A stretch of DNA of 64,000 nt from Treponema vincentii. Lineage in GTDB: Bacteria; Spirochaetota; Spirochaetia; Treponematales; Treponemataceae. Made by a program: the position numbers and the translations under genes. Below the pieces are notes generated by a model that searched no databases, had not been told where the DNA came from, and saw only the letters and a list, made by a program, of their open reading frames with translations. The stretch lies in assembly GCF_010365865.1 (NCBI RefSeq), contig NZ_CP048020.1, positions 1,798,001-1,862,000 on the forward strand, read 5' to 3'. Below are positions 43,917 through 53,426 of this stretch, piece by piece (position 1 is the first letter of the stretch; every line of letters starts with the position of its first letter).

Positions 43917-46642
43917 AAACATATCATCTCGTTTATCGAATCCGGGAATAATGTAGAAAGATTAGACTCATCTTCCCCCAACGTACCGTCCGGAGCGTGG
44001 GTATTGTATTTTAACACCGGTGTAGTGGTGCAAAGCGACAACCCGCAAACATCGTACACCGTAACTTTGAGCGATGTCAAAGGCATTGTTTCGGACAGCG
44101 TTACCGCAGAGCTAAAAGAGAAATTTAAAGTTGAATTTAATGCACAAGACGGGACGCTCGCGCCTGGTACTCAACTGGTACTCAATATATACCAAACGGC
44201 GGTAAGGTAGCGAAGCCGTCACAGGATCCTACCAGACTGGGTTATAGCTTCGGTGGCTGGTATGCATCTCCAGTTTTCTCCGGCTCGGCATGGAACTTTG
44301 ACAACAACACGGTAACCGGCAATATGACACTCTATGCAAAGTGGACAAAGAAGGACTACACCGTAACATTCAGCGTAGTAGACGGAACCGGCGGAACGCT
44401 TAAAGCAAAACCTGAGGGCGGTCCTGAGAACACAACAGGTTCCGTTTCGGTTGCGCACGGGGCTTCTGTAACCTTTACCGCGGAGCCCACTGACAACAGC
44501 TATGAAGTTGATAGTTGGAGCAGTAATGTAACGGTAACACTGTCAACCGACAAAAAAGAAGCAAAGCTTTTGAACGTAACAGAGACTACTGATAAAACCG
44601 TAACGGTCAAGTTTAAGAAGAAGGTTTACAACGTAACATTCAGCGTAGAAATCGTAGACGGAAAAGCGGGAGGAACGATTACAGCAACACCTGAGGACGG
44701 TTCTGCAACCTCATCAAGCCCTGTTTCGGTCGAGTATGGAAAGAAGGTAACCTTTACCGCGAATCCCACCAATACAGACTGGGAAGTTGCGGAATGGAAA
44801 AAGGACAATACCGTAGTAAACGGAACAAACTCAACCTATACACTTTCCAACATAACCGAAAATAAAGAAGTAACGGTGAAGTTTTACCAATCGACCTTAA
44901 AGAATCCGACGGCAACGTGGAAAGACCTTGCGCGTGCGGTTAAAAGCGCACCCGATAACGCTACCCTTACCATAAACGGCAAAATACAGGCGACAGATGT
45001 CACGGACGATAAGAGCGAAATTGATATCAAAAAAAACCTTACCATAAAAGGCGAAAACAGCGCCATTTTGGACGCAGACGGCAATGAGGGTATCTTTGAT
45101 GTGTATAAAACACTCACCCTTCAAGACATAACGCTTAAAAACAGTAAAAAGCCCTACAACTATTCAGGCGGCGGCGGTGTATACGTAAATTCGTACGGTA
45201 CACTCATTATGAAAGGCTCAAGCGTTATCACCGAGTGCTCGGCGGAGAACTCCGGCGGCGGCGTGTATGTAGGCGGCGGAACCTTTGAAATGCACGACTC
45301 AAGCACTATCACCGGCTGCTCGGCGGATAAAGAAGGCGGCGGTGTTTATGTACAGGAAGGCGGAACCTTTAAAATGCACAACTCGAGCGCTATCACCGAC
45401 TGCACGGCGAAGAAGTCCGGCGGCGGTGTACATGTAAAGGATGGCACCTTTAAGATGAGCGGCTCCGCAGTCGTTACGCCAAAGGCAGATACAACCGGTA
45501 AGCACGAAAACGATGTGTATTTGGAGAGCGGAAAGACGATAACCGTGAACGACATTTTGTCACACGCGCACGCCGCGCGCATAACGCCGAGAGAGTACAC
45601 AGCGGGTCACTTATACCTAACAGGCAATACCAACGCTCACCATCTCAAATTCACCGTAACGCCGGAGAAAGTTACGGAGGACTCGGAGAACTGGAATGTA
45701 TTTTGGTATGTTGACGCTGGCGGTACGTTAAAAGCGGAAGTTGATAATTCTCCAATGTTGCGAGAAGTAATTGGGAGTAGACCCAATAATACGCCCTTTA
45801 TTATAAAGCTGGGGAATATCGACGACCTTACAACGGTTGAAATACCGGGAAATAAAAAGATTATGCTCAAGGCAGATAGAGACGTAACCTTAACATGTCC
45901 TAACAATGGGCATGACCACTATAAACACTTGCAGGTACAAAGAGATGCGACGTTAATATTAGAAGGTAAGATAAAACTGCAAGGCGCCGACTACGGCGAT
46001 AAGGATCACTACGCGCTCTGTGTAGAAAAGGACGGCAACGCGGAAATCAAAGACGGCGTAACAATTACCGGCTTTAAAAATACCGGAAGAGGTACTGTGT
46101 TTGTAGACGGAAATCTTACCATGTCAGGCGGAACAATTACCGGCAACAAAGCCCGCAACAAAGGCGACGGCACTGCATACGATGACGGCAAGGGCGGCGG
46201 CGTGTATATATGTCCCGACAGAAGTTTTACGATGACTGGCGGAACGATTTCCGACAACGAAGCCGGCAATGGCGGCGGCGTATACGTGAGCGCGGACGGC
46301 CCTCAGTATATATACGGCAATTTTATAATGAAAGGCGGAACGATTAAAAACAACAAAGCCACCGTGAGCAGCGTCTATTCCTACATCGAATATACCGGCC
46401 ATGGCGGCGGCGTATGCACACAGGGCAATTTTGAGATGAGAGGCGGAACAATTACCGGGAATCAATCAGAGAGAAACTGCAAGGCGGTGCAACTTGAGCA
46501 CGACTTTTACTGGTACGGCGGCGACATAAAGGATAACGGAGGCGCTAATCAGACAGTTAGCGGCATAAGGGCAGTTGCCGATAGAAACGGCGGTCTCTAC
46601 TATTTTCACAACAATACATATCCGCGTAAGGAGCCAAGCTAA
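43917..46642 (+). pseudogene. Surface protein with InlB-type repeats and beta helix, 5'-truncated and frameshifted
   Basis: No start is left: an open frame begins after a stop at 43914 (FIESGNNVERLDSSSPNVPS). At 44164-44185 an 11-bp tandem duplication (CTGGTACTCAA twice) breaks the frame; removing one copy gives APGTQYIPNGGKVAKPSQDP. After it come a Listeria-Bacteroides repeat (RLGYSFGGWYASPVF), two divergent InlB B-repeats (TVTFSVVDGTGGTLKAK and VTFSVEIVDGKAGG), then right-handed beta-helix repeats rich in GGGVYV and TITGCSA types. The main open part is 44324-46642 (772 residues). Probably a former surface lipoprotein or adhesin, now inactive or phase-off. Confidence 0.8.
44164..44185 (+). 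repeat. 11-bp tandem duplication
   Basis: CTGGTACTCAA occurs twice in tandem and causes the frameshift in the surface-protein gene. It is not a homopolymer. Confidence 0.9.
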
Positions 46643-46841
46643 GGGGGAGATTTGACAACGGCGCAAAGTCCGCATTGCGGACTTTGCGCATACTTCCTAA
46701 GTACAGTTTTCAACACGAGTTTTGGCAGGCTTACGCTTACCAAAACATCGATTACTTAACGCTTTTCCGTCATCCGAGGCGGTTCTCTACGGCAAGGGAG
46801 GGAGAATAATTTTTAATTAAGATTTCAAGGGAACTATGGGG

Positions 46842-46980
46842 AACCTCTAAAAACCTCAGTTTTTAGAGGTTTTCCTTAGATTTAATTTGCGACGTTTAAA
46901 CTTAAGTCATTATTGTATAAAGGCTTAAGTTTAAACTCGTCGGTCATCTCTAAAAGCTAACCGAGTTTTTAGAGATGACC
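46842..46980 (+). repeat. Compound three-hairpin element, copy 4
   Basis: Fills most of the 369-bp gap 46643-47011. Hairpin 1 (46842-46871, arms AACCTCTAAAAAC), hairpin 2 (46895-46935, arms TTTAAACTTAAGT, loop CATTATTGTATAAAG) and hairpin 3 (46942-46980, arms GGTCATCTCTAAAA). Same loops and spacers as copy 2 with changed arms in hairpins 2 and 3. Confidence 0.72.
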
Positions 46981-47011
46981 TATGGTATAATAAAAGACGA
47001 GGAGGCTTACT

Positions 47012-47242
47012 ATGCCTACAATGACTATGACACATAAAGCATATCGGGAATTAGAGCAGGCTGCACAAATGAGCGGAGCAACCAAAGATACGGTTTTGGA
47101 AAATGCCCTAAGCCGCTACCTTGCCGAATTGCAAGAAGATGCTGAAGATGCTGCACTCGCCGAAAAGGCGTGGTTTGACTTTGAAAAAAGCGGGGAACCT
47201 GCAATCCCTGCTGAAGTTCTGTACAAAGAGCTTGGACTATAA
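47012..47242 (+). CDS. RelB/StbD-type antitoxin
   Basis: 76 residues (MPTMTMTHKAYRELEQAAQM, AGATKDTVLENALSRYLAEL-like ribbon-helix-helix, acidic middle EDAEDAALAEKAWFDFEKSG). Five base pairs before a RelE-type gene. Upstream is the compound hairpin element. Confidence 0.8.
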   Translation: MPTMTMTHKAYRELEQAAQMSGATKDTVLENALSRYLAELQEDAEDAALAEKAWFDFEKSGEPAIPAEVLYKELGL

Positions 47243-47247
47243 TTAAA

Positions 47248-47505
47248 ATGAAAATTGAATACGCTCCGAAAGCAGGTAAACAGTTTTCAAGTCTTGATAA
47301 GCCGATACAAAACCGCATTAAAAGGTATATGAGCGAAATTGCCGCGCTCGGTAATCCGCGCTCCCGCGGAAAAGCGCTTAGTTCAAACCTTGCTGGTCTA
47401 TAGCGCTACCGCGCGGGCGATTACCGCATTTTGTGCCGTATCCATGATGATAAATTGGTTATCACCGTCATCGAAATCGATCACCGGTCAACAGTGTATC
47501 GATGA
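47248..47505 (+). pseudogene. RelE-type toxin with nonsense codon
   Basis: Reads MKIEYAPKAGKQFSSLDKPI to NLAGL, then TAG at 47401-47403 where RelE proteins have W (LWRYRVGDYR). After it RYRAGDYRILCRIHDDKLVI and TVIEIDHRSTVYR finish the RelE fold normally to TGA at 47503. A single TGG to TAG change disarms the toxin; the rest is intact. Confidence 0.85.
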
Positions 47506-47545
47506 CCGGTCTCAGTAAAGAAGAAGTGGAAGCGATTAATTAATT
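47505..47545 (+). pseudogene. Rpn 3' end remnant
   Basis: Overlapping the relE stop, ATGACCGGTCTCAGTAAAGA and following bases encode MTGLSKEEVEAIN and stop, nearly identical to the end of the Rpn gene at 50062. It is followed by the same AT-rich spacer, so this is a duplicated fragment. Confidence 0.7.
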
Positions 47546-47603
47546 GGGTAATGGATAATTGGTAATTTAAGAAAATTACACATTACAGAAACTTGTCAAG
47601 TAT

Positions 47604-48477
47604 TAGTAGACACATTAAATTGATAATTGTTGGTAAGCTTCATTTGGTATTCGATAATTAATACTTGAATGAAGTCTTTCACTGTTATAATACAACTCTA
47701 TATATTCGACTATCGTTGCTTTCGCCTGTTCAAATTTCATATGGCGAATACTCGGCATCTCTCGTTTCATGGTCTTCCAGAAACTTTCAATTGGCTGATT
47801 GTCTTGCGGAACTCGGGTCTTGACATACTTTTGATAAAGCCTGCTTTCTCAATCAGCTCCGTTGTCTTTTTTGAGCAAAACTGGCTACCGCCATCAGTGT
47901 GCATATAGCGTTCAGCTGGTACATTCACATGGCGGCCGCAAGCCATTTTCAGAGCTTGATGTACAATGACTTCTCTCATATGTAATTGGATTGACCAACC
48001 AACAATCACCCTGCTTGCAACATCTATTATCCCACAAACATACACCTTGCCTCCTGTTATCTTAAATTCACTGATATCCGAACTCCAAAGCTTATTTACT
48101 TCCTTCACGGCAAATTTGTCCTTAATCACATTTTGTTTAATTATTTTTTCCTGTTGCACCATTTTGCTCCTTTTCCCTCGCCCTTTCTTTCTGCCTCCTT
48201 TCGCTATTAACCCGTTCTCTTTCATAATTCGAGCAATTTTCCATTCACTCACTTTGATATGCTCTCGCTCAAGCGCTTTTTTGATCCGTATCCGCCCATA
48301 ATTTCCCTTATGTTTGGCAAATGTAGAAATGATACGCTGCTCAAGCTGTTTTTCTTCTTCTTTCTGCTCCTTTGCTTGCCTATAGTAGCTGCTACGCGAT
48401 ACGCCAAGTATCCGGCATACAGTGCTTATTTTTCTTTGAGAAAAATATTTTTTTGCTATTTTGACGCATTCGCTCAC
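47604..48477 (-). pseudogene. IS3 transposase OrfB (frameshifted at GG)
   Basis: Clean from a GTG at 48475-48477 (overlapping the OrfA stop, GTGA) through MHTDGGSQFCS, then one G missing at about 47814 (CCCGAG for CCCGGAG) diverts it to EFRKTISQLKVSGRP. The remaining sequence down to 47604 is intact. Confidence 0.82.
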
Positions 48478-48764
48478 TTTTCCGCAAAGTATGCCGCTGC
48501 TTTTTTTAGTACTTCATTCTCCAGTTTTAAGTACTCGTTTTCCTTTTGCAGTTTCTTCAGTTGCGCATCTGCACTTCTTACTCGTCCTGAACCGACAAAA
48601 GCTTCCTGTCCATAGCTTTCATATTGGTTTAACCATTTGTATAAAAGCTGTACTCGTACACTCAATTTCTCTGCCACAATGCGCACGGGTATGTTTTTTT
48701 CAACAACCAGCTTACATGCCTGCTCTTTTAAATCTTTCGTATAATTCTTGTAAACACGTCCCAT
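48474..48764 (-). CDS. IS3 OrfA
   Basis: 96 residues identical to the 42636 copy, with the same A7-G slippery run near its end and a GTGA overlap with OrfB. Confidence 0.88.
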   Translation of the reverse strand: MGRVYKNYTKDLKEQACKLVVEKNIPVRIVAEKLSVRVQLLYKWLNQYESYGQEAFVGSGRVRSADAQLKKLQKENEYLKLENEVLKKAAAYFAEK

Positions 48765-48879
48765 ATATTCTCCATTTTACCTGTCTACTTTTATTATACA
48801 AGTTTCTAAGAAAATTACACATTACAAATTACCAATTAAAAATTACAAATTACCAATTAGTTATCGGGAGCATTGATGT

Positions 48880-49014
48880 ATGAAGAAAGATTATGTAAAG
48901 GCAGCGCTCTGTGCGCTGGTATTTTTGGGCGCTTCCCTTCTTTTTGCCCAAGAGGTAAAAGCGGTTAAATTAAAAAAATCGCCAAGGCCGCAAAGTTCGC
49001 AAAGAGGAAAGTAA
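48880..49014 (+). pseudogene. Outer-membrane protein gene fragment (5' end)
   Basis: 44 codons: a signal peptide (MKKDYVKAALCALVFLGASL) nearly identical to that of the gene at 50131, then after QEVKAVKLKK it diverges into a repeat and stops. It is the head of a duplicated gene cut off by unrelated sequence. The gap 49015-49144 holds CGCAAAG-type repeats. Confidence 0.75.
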
Positions 49015-49090
49015 AGAATACTTCAAACAAAGCTCCCCTTAAATTCCTTTGCGCTCTTAGTGTCCTTTGCGGTTAAATTAAAAAAAATGT
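48955..49090. repeat. CGCAAAG-type inverted repeat
   Basis: GCAAAGTTCGCAAAGAG at about 48991 is mirrored by CTTTGCG and CCTTTGCGGTTAAATT at 49049-49080. Outer flanks GGTTAAATTAAAAAAA occur on both sides. This kind of palindromic repeat is common in intergenic DNA of several phyla. Confidence 0.5.
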
Positions 49091-49144
49091 TCCTTTAAAA
49101 CTACTGAAGATATGGTATAATTAAAGCAAGAGAGGGCATAAGTT

Positions 49145-50062
49145 ATGAGTACTTCAAACAGAAAATATAAAGACTCGGTGTTCGTCGACCTTTTCAGTGA
49201 AGACGAAAAAGCAAAAGAGAATTTTTTATCGCTATATAATGCTCTGCATGGAACGGACTTGAAAGATACAGAGCAGCTAAAAACGGTCAGGCTCGATCAG
49301 ATCCTCTATATGGCATTCTATAATGATGTGTCTTATCTTGTCGATAACAAAATAATAGTCCTTGCAGAACACCAATCGACGATAAATCCCAATATGCCTC
49401 TCCGCTGTCTTGAGTATGTAAGCCGCTTGTATGAAACCCTCTTTGAATCAAAGGAAAAATACAGCCGTAAGCTTTTAAAAATTCCGGTTCCTGAGTTTTA
49501 TGTTTTTTATAACGGTGAGGAACCATATCCTTCCGATAAAACTCTGAAACTATCGGAGGCCTTTATAGAAAGAGGAACGGAAACTAATCTTGAGTTGACC
49601 GTTAAAGTAATAAACATAAACCGACAAAACCGTCATCCCGTATTGGAAAATTGCCGGACAATGCAGGAATACAGTATATTTGTGGAAACGGTGCGCAAGT
49701 GGAAAGAGATAGATAGTCAAAACGGTTTTGAAAAAGCCGTTGAAGAATGTATAGAAAATAATATTTTGCGTGAATATCTAAAACGCAAGACGAAGGAGGT
49801 ATTGAATATGTTACTGGCAGAATATGATTATGAAACAGATATTGCAGTACAGCGAGCCGAAGAACATGAAATCGCCTTTGCCGAAGGAATTGAACAGGGG
49901 ATTGAGCAAGGAATTGAGCAAGGAATACAACAGGGCTTTTCCGACGGTTCATACAAAAAAGCTCTTGAAACGGCAAAATTGATGAAACATGCGAATTGTG
50001 AACTTGATTTTATTATGCAGATGACCGGCCTCAGTAAAGAAGAAGTGGAAGCGATTAATTAA
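49145..50062 (+). CDS. Rpn-family PD-(D/E)XK nuclease (intact)
   Basis: 305 residues. N-terminal YKDSVFVDLFSEDEKAKENF and FLSLYNALHGTDL, then the catalytic region VSYLVDNKIIVLAEHQST (D...ExQ form of the PD-(D/E)XK core, about residues 70-90). The C-terminus has four near-tandem GIEQ units (GIEQGIEQGIEQGIQQ) and ends TGLSKEEVEAIN. This is the recombination-promoting nuclease/putative transposase family. A strong internal start at 49808 could make the last 84 residues alone. Confidence 0.87.
   Translation: MSTSNRKYKDSVFVDLFSEDEKAKENFLSLYNALHGTDLKDTEQLKTVRLDQILYMAFYNDVSYLVDNKIIVLAEHQSTINPNMPLRCLEYVSRLYETLFESKEKYSRKLLKIPVPEFYVFYNGEEPYPSDKTLKLSEAFIERGTETNLELTVKVININRQNRHPVLENCRTMQEYSIFVETVRKWKEIDSQNGFEKAVEECIENNILREYLKRKTKEVLNMLLAEYDYETDIAVQRAEEHEIAFAEGIEQGIEQGIEQGIQQGFSDGSYKKALETAKLMKHANCELDFIMQMTGLSKEEVEAIN
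49793..50062 (+). CDS. Intragenic C-terminal product of Rpn locus 1 (RpnS-like)
   Basis: AAGGAGGT at 49793-49800 lies 7 bases before an in-frame ATG at 49808, giving MLLAEYDYETDIAVQRAEEH and the GIEQ repeats, 84 residues. E. coli rpn genes are reported to make a small C-terminal antitoxin from such an internal start, with variable 4-residue repeats; this matches in position and repeat unit. The coordinates begin at the ribosome site; coding begins at 49808. Confidence 0.6.
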   Translation, partial: KEVLNMLLAEYDYETDIAVQRAEEHEIAFAEGIEQGIEQGIEQGIQQGFSDGSYKKALETAKLMKHANCELDFIMQMTGLSKEEVEAIN

Positions 50063-50130
50063 TTGGTAATTTAAGAAAATTACACATTACAAATTACCAA
50101 TTAAAAATTACTTATCGGGAGCATTGATGT

Positions 50131-50670
50131 ATGAAGAAAAATTGTGTAAAGGCAGCGCTCTGTGCGCTGGTATTTTTGGGAGCTTCCGTTCTTTTTGCTC
50201 AAGAGGTTGAGGATGAACCTAAGAGAGAAAAAGACCGTCTTCATTGGTCTTTGGGTCTTTCGGCGGAAGGGAATATGAACATGCCGAAAGGCTATGCCTT
50301 GGGCGCAGGGCTTTACGGGCTCATTGTATTGCCTAATTGGGTTAAAACGGGCAGATTTTCAGCCGGTGTAAAGCTCTTGTATTCGACGGGATTTAAAAGA
50401 TACAGTCTTCTTGATACGGCTGTTTTGTTCCGCTGGAATTTTTATGATTTTGCAAAGTTTAAAACCTGCGATTCAGGCTTTTTTGTTCAGGCGGAAGGAG
50501 GCGTTTCCTTAGGCTGGAACGGAAAGAGCGCAAAACCCTTTGTATTCGGCTTGGGAGAAGGAACATTCGGTTACCGCTTTGCAGTAAAAACCTTTTTTAT
50601 CGAACCGTATATAAGAGGTGGCTATCCGGTAATCTGGGCTGCCGGAGTAAGCGGAGGATTTAGAATATGA
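50131..50670 (+). CDS. Outer-membrane beta-barrel-like protein, 179 aa
   Basis: Signal peptide MKKNCVKAALCALVFLGASV cut after FAQ. The mature part has alternating barrel strands (LHWSLGLSAEGNMNMPKGYA, GFFVQAEGGVSLGWNGKSA) and ends in VSGGFRI, an outer-membrane-type C-terminus. Its stop overlaps the start of the LRR lipoprotein (ATGA), so the two are made together. Confidence 0.78.
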   Translation: MKKNCVKAALCALVFLGASVLFAQEVEDEPKREKDRLHWSLGLSAEGNMNMPKGYALGAGLYGLIVLPNWVKTGRFSAGVKLLYSTGFKRYSLLDTAVLFRWNFYDFAKFKTCDSGFFVQAEGGVSLGWNGKSAKPFVFGLGEGTFGYRFAVKTFFIEPYIRGGYPVIWAAGVSGGFRI

Positions 50671-52229
50671 AAAAAATTTTTGTTTTAGTTTTGACGGTAC
50701 TTTTAGTATCGGTTTCTGCTTGTAAAAACCCGTTTTTAAAGAAGATGCTGGTTGAGGAGGAAAAGGGAAAAACCGTATCGCAGGTACCCAAACACGGGGT
50801 AACTTTCAGCGTAGAAGGCGGGCACGGCACGCTGAAAGCCCAAGTTGACGGCAAGGAAATCAATTCAGGCGATTCAGTCGAACAGGGTAAGTCTGTTGTC
50901 TTTACGGCGGAACCTGCTCTTGATTATGTGGTGGAACAGTGGACAAACGGCGGCACAGTTATCGGCGAAGCAGGCATGGATACAAGCTATACTTACACGG
51001 TAACGGCAAATGCGGACATCAAAGTGAAGTTTCAATCACTCTTTGTCGAAGGCGGTGCTTCGCTCATCTTAAGCCCCGACAGGCTCGACATCACCGTTGA
51101 GGTAACAACCGCCGATAACTCACCCATTACGGTGGAAGGCTGCACCGAAACGGAGCTTACAAGCGGTACCGAAACTGTGCTGCACGCAAAAGGCAGAAGG
51201 GTTATCCTCAAAGGCAAGATCATCAAGCTGTTCTGCTACTACAATCAGCTCACCGCACTTAATGTGCAGGGCTTAACCGCTTTGCAAGTGCTGGACTGCG
51301 GCTACAATCAGCTCACCGCCCTTAACGTGCAGGGCTTAACCGCTTTGCAAACGCTGGACTGCAGCGACAATCTGCTCACCGCCCTTAACGTGCAGGGCTT
51401 AAGCGCTTTGAGAAGGCTGTTCTGCGGCAACAATCAGCTTACCGCCCTTAACGTGCAGGGCTTAAGCGCTTTGAGAAGGCTGTTCTGCGGCTACAATCAG
51501 CTTACCGCCCTTAACGTGCAGGGCTTAAGCGCTTTGCAAGAGCTATTCTGCGACGTCAATCAGCTGACCGCCCTTAACGTGCAGGGCTTAAGCGCTTTGC
51601 AAGAGCTGAGCTGCGACGTCAATCAGCTGACCGAACTTAATGTGCAGGGCTTAAGCGCTTTGAAAAAGCTGAGCTGCCGCGGTAATCAGCTGACCGCCCT
51701 TAACGTGCAGGGCTTAAGCGCTTTGCAAGAGCTGAACTGCCACGGCAATCAGCTGACCGCCCTTAACGTGCAGGGCTTAACCGCTTTGAGAAGCCTGTCC
51801 TGCGGCGGCAATCAACTCACCGCACTTAATGTGCAGGGCTTAACCGCTTTGCAAGGGCTGTACTGCTATAACAATCAGCTAACCATCCTTAATGTGCAGG
51901 GCTTAACCGCTTTGGGATGGCTATACTGCGGAAACAATCAACTCACTACACTTAATGTGCAGGGCCTAACTGCTTTGCGAACGCTACGCTGCTACAACAA
52001 TAAGCTCACCGCACAAGCCTTTACCAAACTCTTTGACGATTTACCGACGCGGCAGGATAGTGATAATGGGGAGTGTATTCTTTACACCGAAGAATCCGGC
52101 GTTACCGAGGGCAATCACAAAGATTTTAGCACTCCGCCGGATTTAGCCGCAGCCTTTAATAATGCTAAAAATAACAAGAAGTGGAAGATGTATAAGTGGA
52201 ATGGAAGCTGGCTCGGGGTTGAGATTTAA
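50667..52229 (+). CDS. LRR surface lipoprotein with InlB-type repeat
   Basis: 520 residues. Lipoprotein signal ends VSVSAC (Cys 19). One divergent InlB B-repeat (VTFSVEGGHGTLKAQVDGKE, about 48-125) is followed by twelve 21-residue leucine-rich repeats of consensus NQLTALNVQGLxALxxLxC (about 194-445, 63-bp DNA units), then a capping segment ending WNGSWLGVEI. Such LRR lipoproteins mediate adhesion in oral treponemes. The near-identical DNA repeats invite repeat-number change. Confidence 0.85.
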   Translation: MKKIFVLVLTVLLVSVSACKNPFLKKMLVEEEKGKTVSQVPKHGVTFSVEGGHGTLKAQVDGKEINSGDSVEQGKSVVFTAEPALDYVVEQWTNGGTVIGEAGMDTSYTYTVTANADIKVKFQSLFVEGGASLILSPDRLDITVEVTTADNSPITVEGCTETELTSGTETVLHAKGRRVILKGKIIKLFCYYNQLTALNVQGLTALQVLDCGYNQLTALNVQGLTALQTLDCSDNLLTALNVQGLSALRRLFCGNNQLTALNVQGLSALRRLFCGYNQLTALNVQGLSALQELFCDVNQLTALNVQGLSALQELSCDVNQLTELNVQGLSALKKLSCRGNQLTALNVQGLSALQELNCHGNQLTALNVQGLTALRSLSCGGNQLTALNVQGLTALQGLYCYNNQLTILNVQGLTALGWLYCGNNQLTTLNVQGLTALRTLRCYNNKLTAQAFTKLFDDLPTRQDSDNGECILYTEESGVTEGNHKDFSTPPDLAAAFNNAKNNKKWKMYKWNGSWLGVEI

Positions 52230-52314
52230 TGTAATGGGTAATTGGTGATGGGTAATTGGTAATGGGTAATTGTCGAATTGTCAATTACAAATTACACATT
52301 ACCAATTAAGAGAA

Positions 52315-52668
52315 ATGAAAACTGACAATGTGATTGTTGATAAATCAAAGGCGTTTGCGTTGAAGGTCATTGCCTTGTACAAAAAGCTCTGTGATACGAA
52401 CCGTGAGTTTGTTATGTCAAAACAGCTTTTAAAAAGCGGAACGAGCATCGGAGCAAACATTAAAGAAGCCCAGCAAGGACAAAGCAAGGCAGACTTTTAT
52501 GCAAAGCTCTATATCTCGCTCAAAGAGGCAAGCGAAACGGAATATTGGCTGGAGCTTTTACACGAAAGCGGATATATCGGTGAAGAAGAGTTTTCTGCAA
52601 TCTACCAAGACTGTCAAGAAATCATCAAAATCCTCGTCGCTATAACGAAACACAGGGGGAATGGATAA
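52315..52668 (+). CDS. Four-helix-bundle protein (23S IVP type)
   Basis: 117 residues from the ATG at 52315; upstream sequence is AT-rich spacer. Family pattern: KSKAFALKVIALYKKLCD, REFVMSKQLLKSGTSIGANI and KEAQQGQSKADFYAKLYISL, with YWLELLHESGYI. These S23-type proteins are found in 23S rRNA intervening sequences and mobile cassettes; function unknown. A broken copy lies at 57610. Confidence 0.88.
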   Translation: MKTDNVIVDKSKAFALKVIALYKKLCDTNREFVMSKQLLKSGTSIGANIKEAQQGQSKADFYAKLYISLKEASETEYWLELLHESGYIGEEEFSAIYQDCQEIIKILVAITKHRGNG

Positions 52669-52689
52669 TTGGTAATTATGAATTGCACA

Positions 52690-52995
52690 TTACCCATTAC
52701 AAATTGATTCGACCTCGTCTGTGGTAAGACCGGAAATTTTACAGATATCCACAAGCGGATAGCCCATAGTAAGCATTGTTTTTGCCGTTTCAAGCGTTTT
52801 TTGGTGGGAACCTTGAGCGAGACCGAGGGATTTACCTTCTGCAAGACCTGACTTGAATTGAACCTCTGAGATAGTTGCTATGTCGCTTTTCAGCTTCATC
52901 CGCGATTCATAAAGCTTCCGTTCTTCGGGGGTCAAACTGAGAACGTCTACTTTCTCGTTCAGCATTTGCAATACGGGTGATGTGGCTGCTAACAT
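52690..52995 (-). CDS. Intragenic C-terminal product of Rpn locus 2
   Basis: TAAGGAGGTA (complement of about 53001-53010) precedes an in-frame ATG (complement of 52993-52995), giving MLAATSPVLQMLNEKVDVLS to the stop, 101 residues, fully open despite the upstream interruptions. Includes AEGKSLGLAQGSHQK near the end, like the repeat region of locus 1. Confidence 0.55.
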   Translation of the reverse strand: MLAATSPVLQMLNEKVDVLSLTPEERKLYESRMKLKSDIATISEVQFKSGLAEGKSLGLAQGSHQKTLETAKTMLTMGYPLVDICKISGLTTDEVESICNG

Positions 52996-53015
52996 AGTTC
53001 TTACCTCCTTATCAT

Positions 53016-53138
53016 CTTTTGAAAATATACGGCGCATCTGCGTTGTCGCTACGCCGAAATAAATGCTCGACGTATACCCAATACGTCTCCACTTTATTTC
53101 GGCTGGCTTCTAGCACCTGCATCGTCTATTTTCAAAAG
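53016..53138 (-). repeat. Palindromic element E1, copy C
   Basis: Outer arms CTTTTGAAAATA and TATTTTCAAAAG; core on the minus strand GGAGACGTAT-loop-ATACGTCGAG; copy-specific arms GCCGAAATAAA and TTTATTTCGGC. Lies inside Rpn locus 2. Confidence 0.8.
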
Positions 53139-53426
53139 GGTGAATTCCAGTAAACCGTAACCAGTTTATCAGTTTTTGCTGTTTTTCGATAGGGTCTTTC
53201 TGTATCTCGAACTTTCGTGCTGCCGATAGGCTGAGAAAATGTATCTCCATTAAATCGGTGAGCGGCTTATATGTTTTTTGTTCCAATAAACTGTAGGCAG
53301 AATGCATCTCACTACTTTGGTTAAATCCTTGTGAAATGAGGTTAATAGTAATGCTCTTATCCAAACTGGTATACGGTTCACCCTCTTTAAATCCTTCAAT
53401 GTACATTTTAGACCAATAGAAAAAAG

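Larger units (their letters stand above)
47588..48806 (-). mobile_element. IS3-family element, copy 3
   Basis: Inverted relative to copies 1 and 2, with the same ends. It is flanked by a 20-bp direct repeat of the AT-rich spacer (about 47568-47587 and 48807-48826) instead of a 3-bp duplication, which points to recombination between spacer repeats. Confidence 0.9.

Noticed and set aside
42594-47587. Composite transposon between inverted IS copies 2 and 3
   Set aside because: The IS copies have mismatched target duplications and the region between them holds broken genes and repeats, so passive accumulation is more likely than a mobile unit.
51245-52000. CRISPR-like array (regular 63-bp repeats)
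   Set aside because: The repeats encode an in-frame leucine-rich repeat protein and have no unique spacers between constant repeats; no cas genes nearby.
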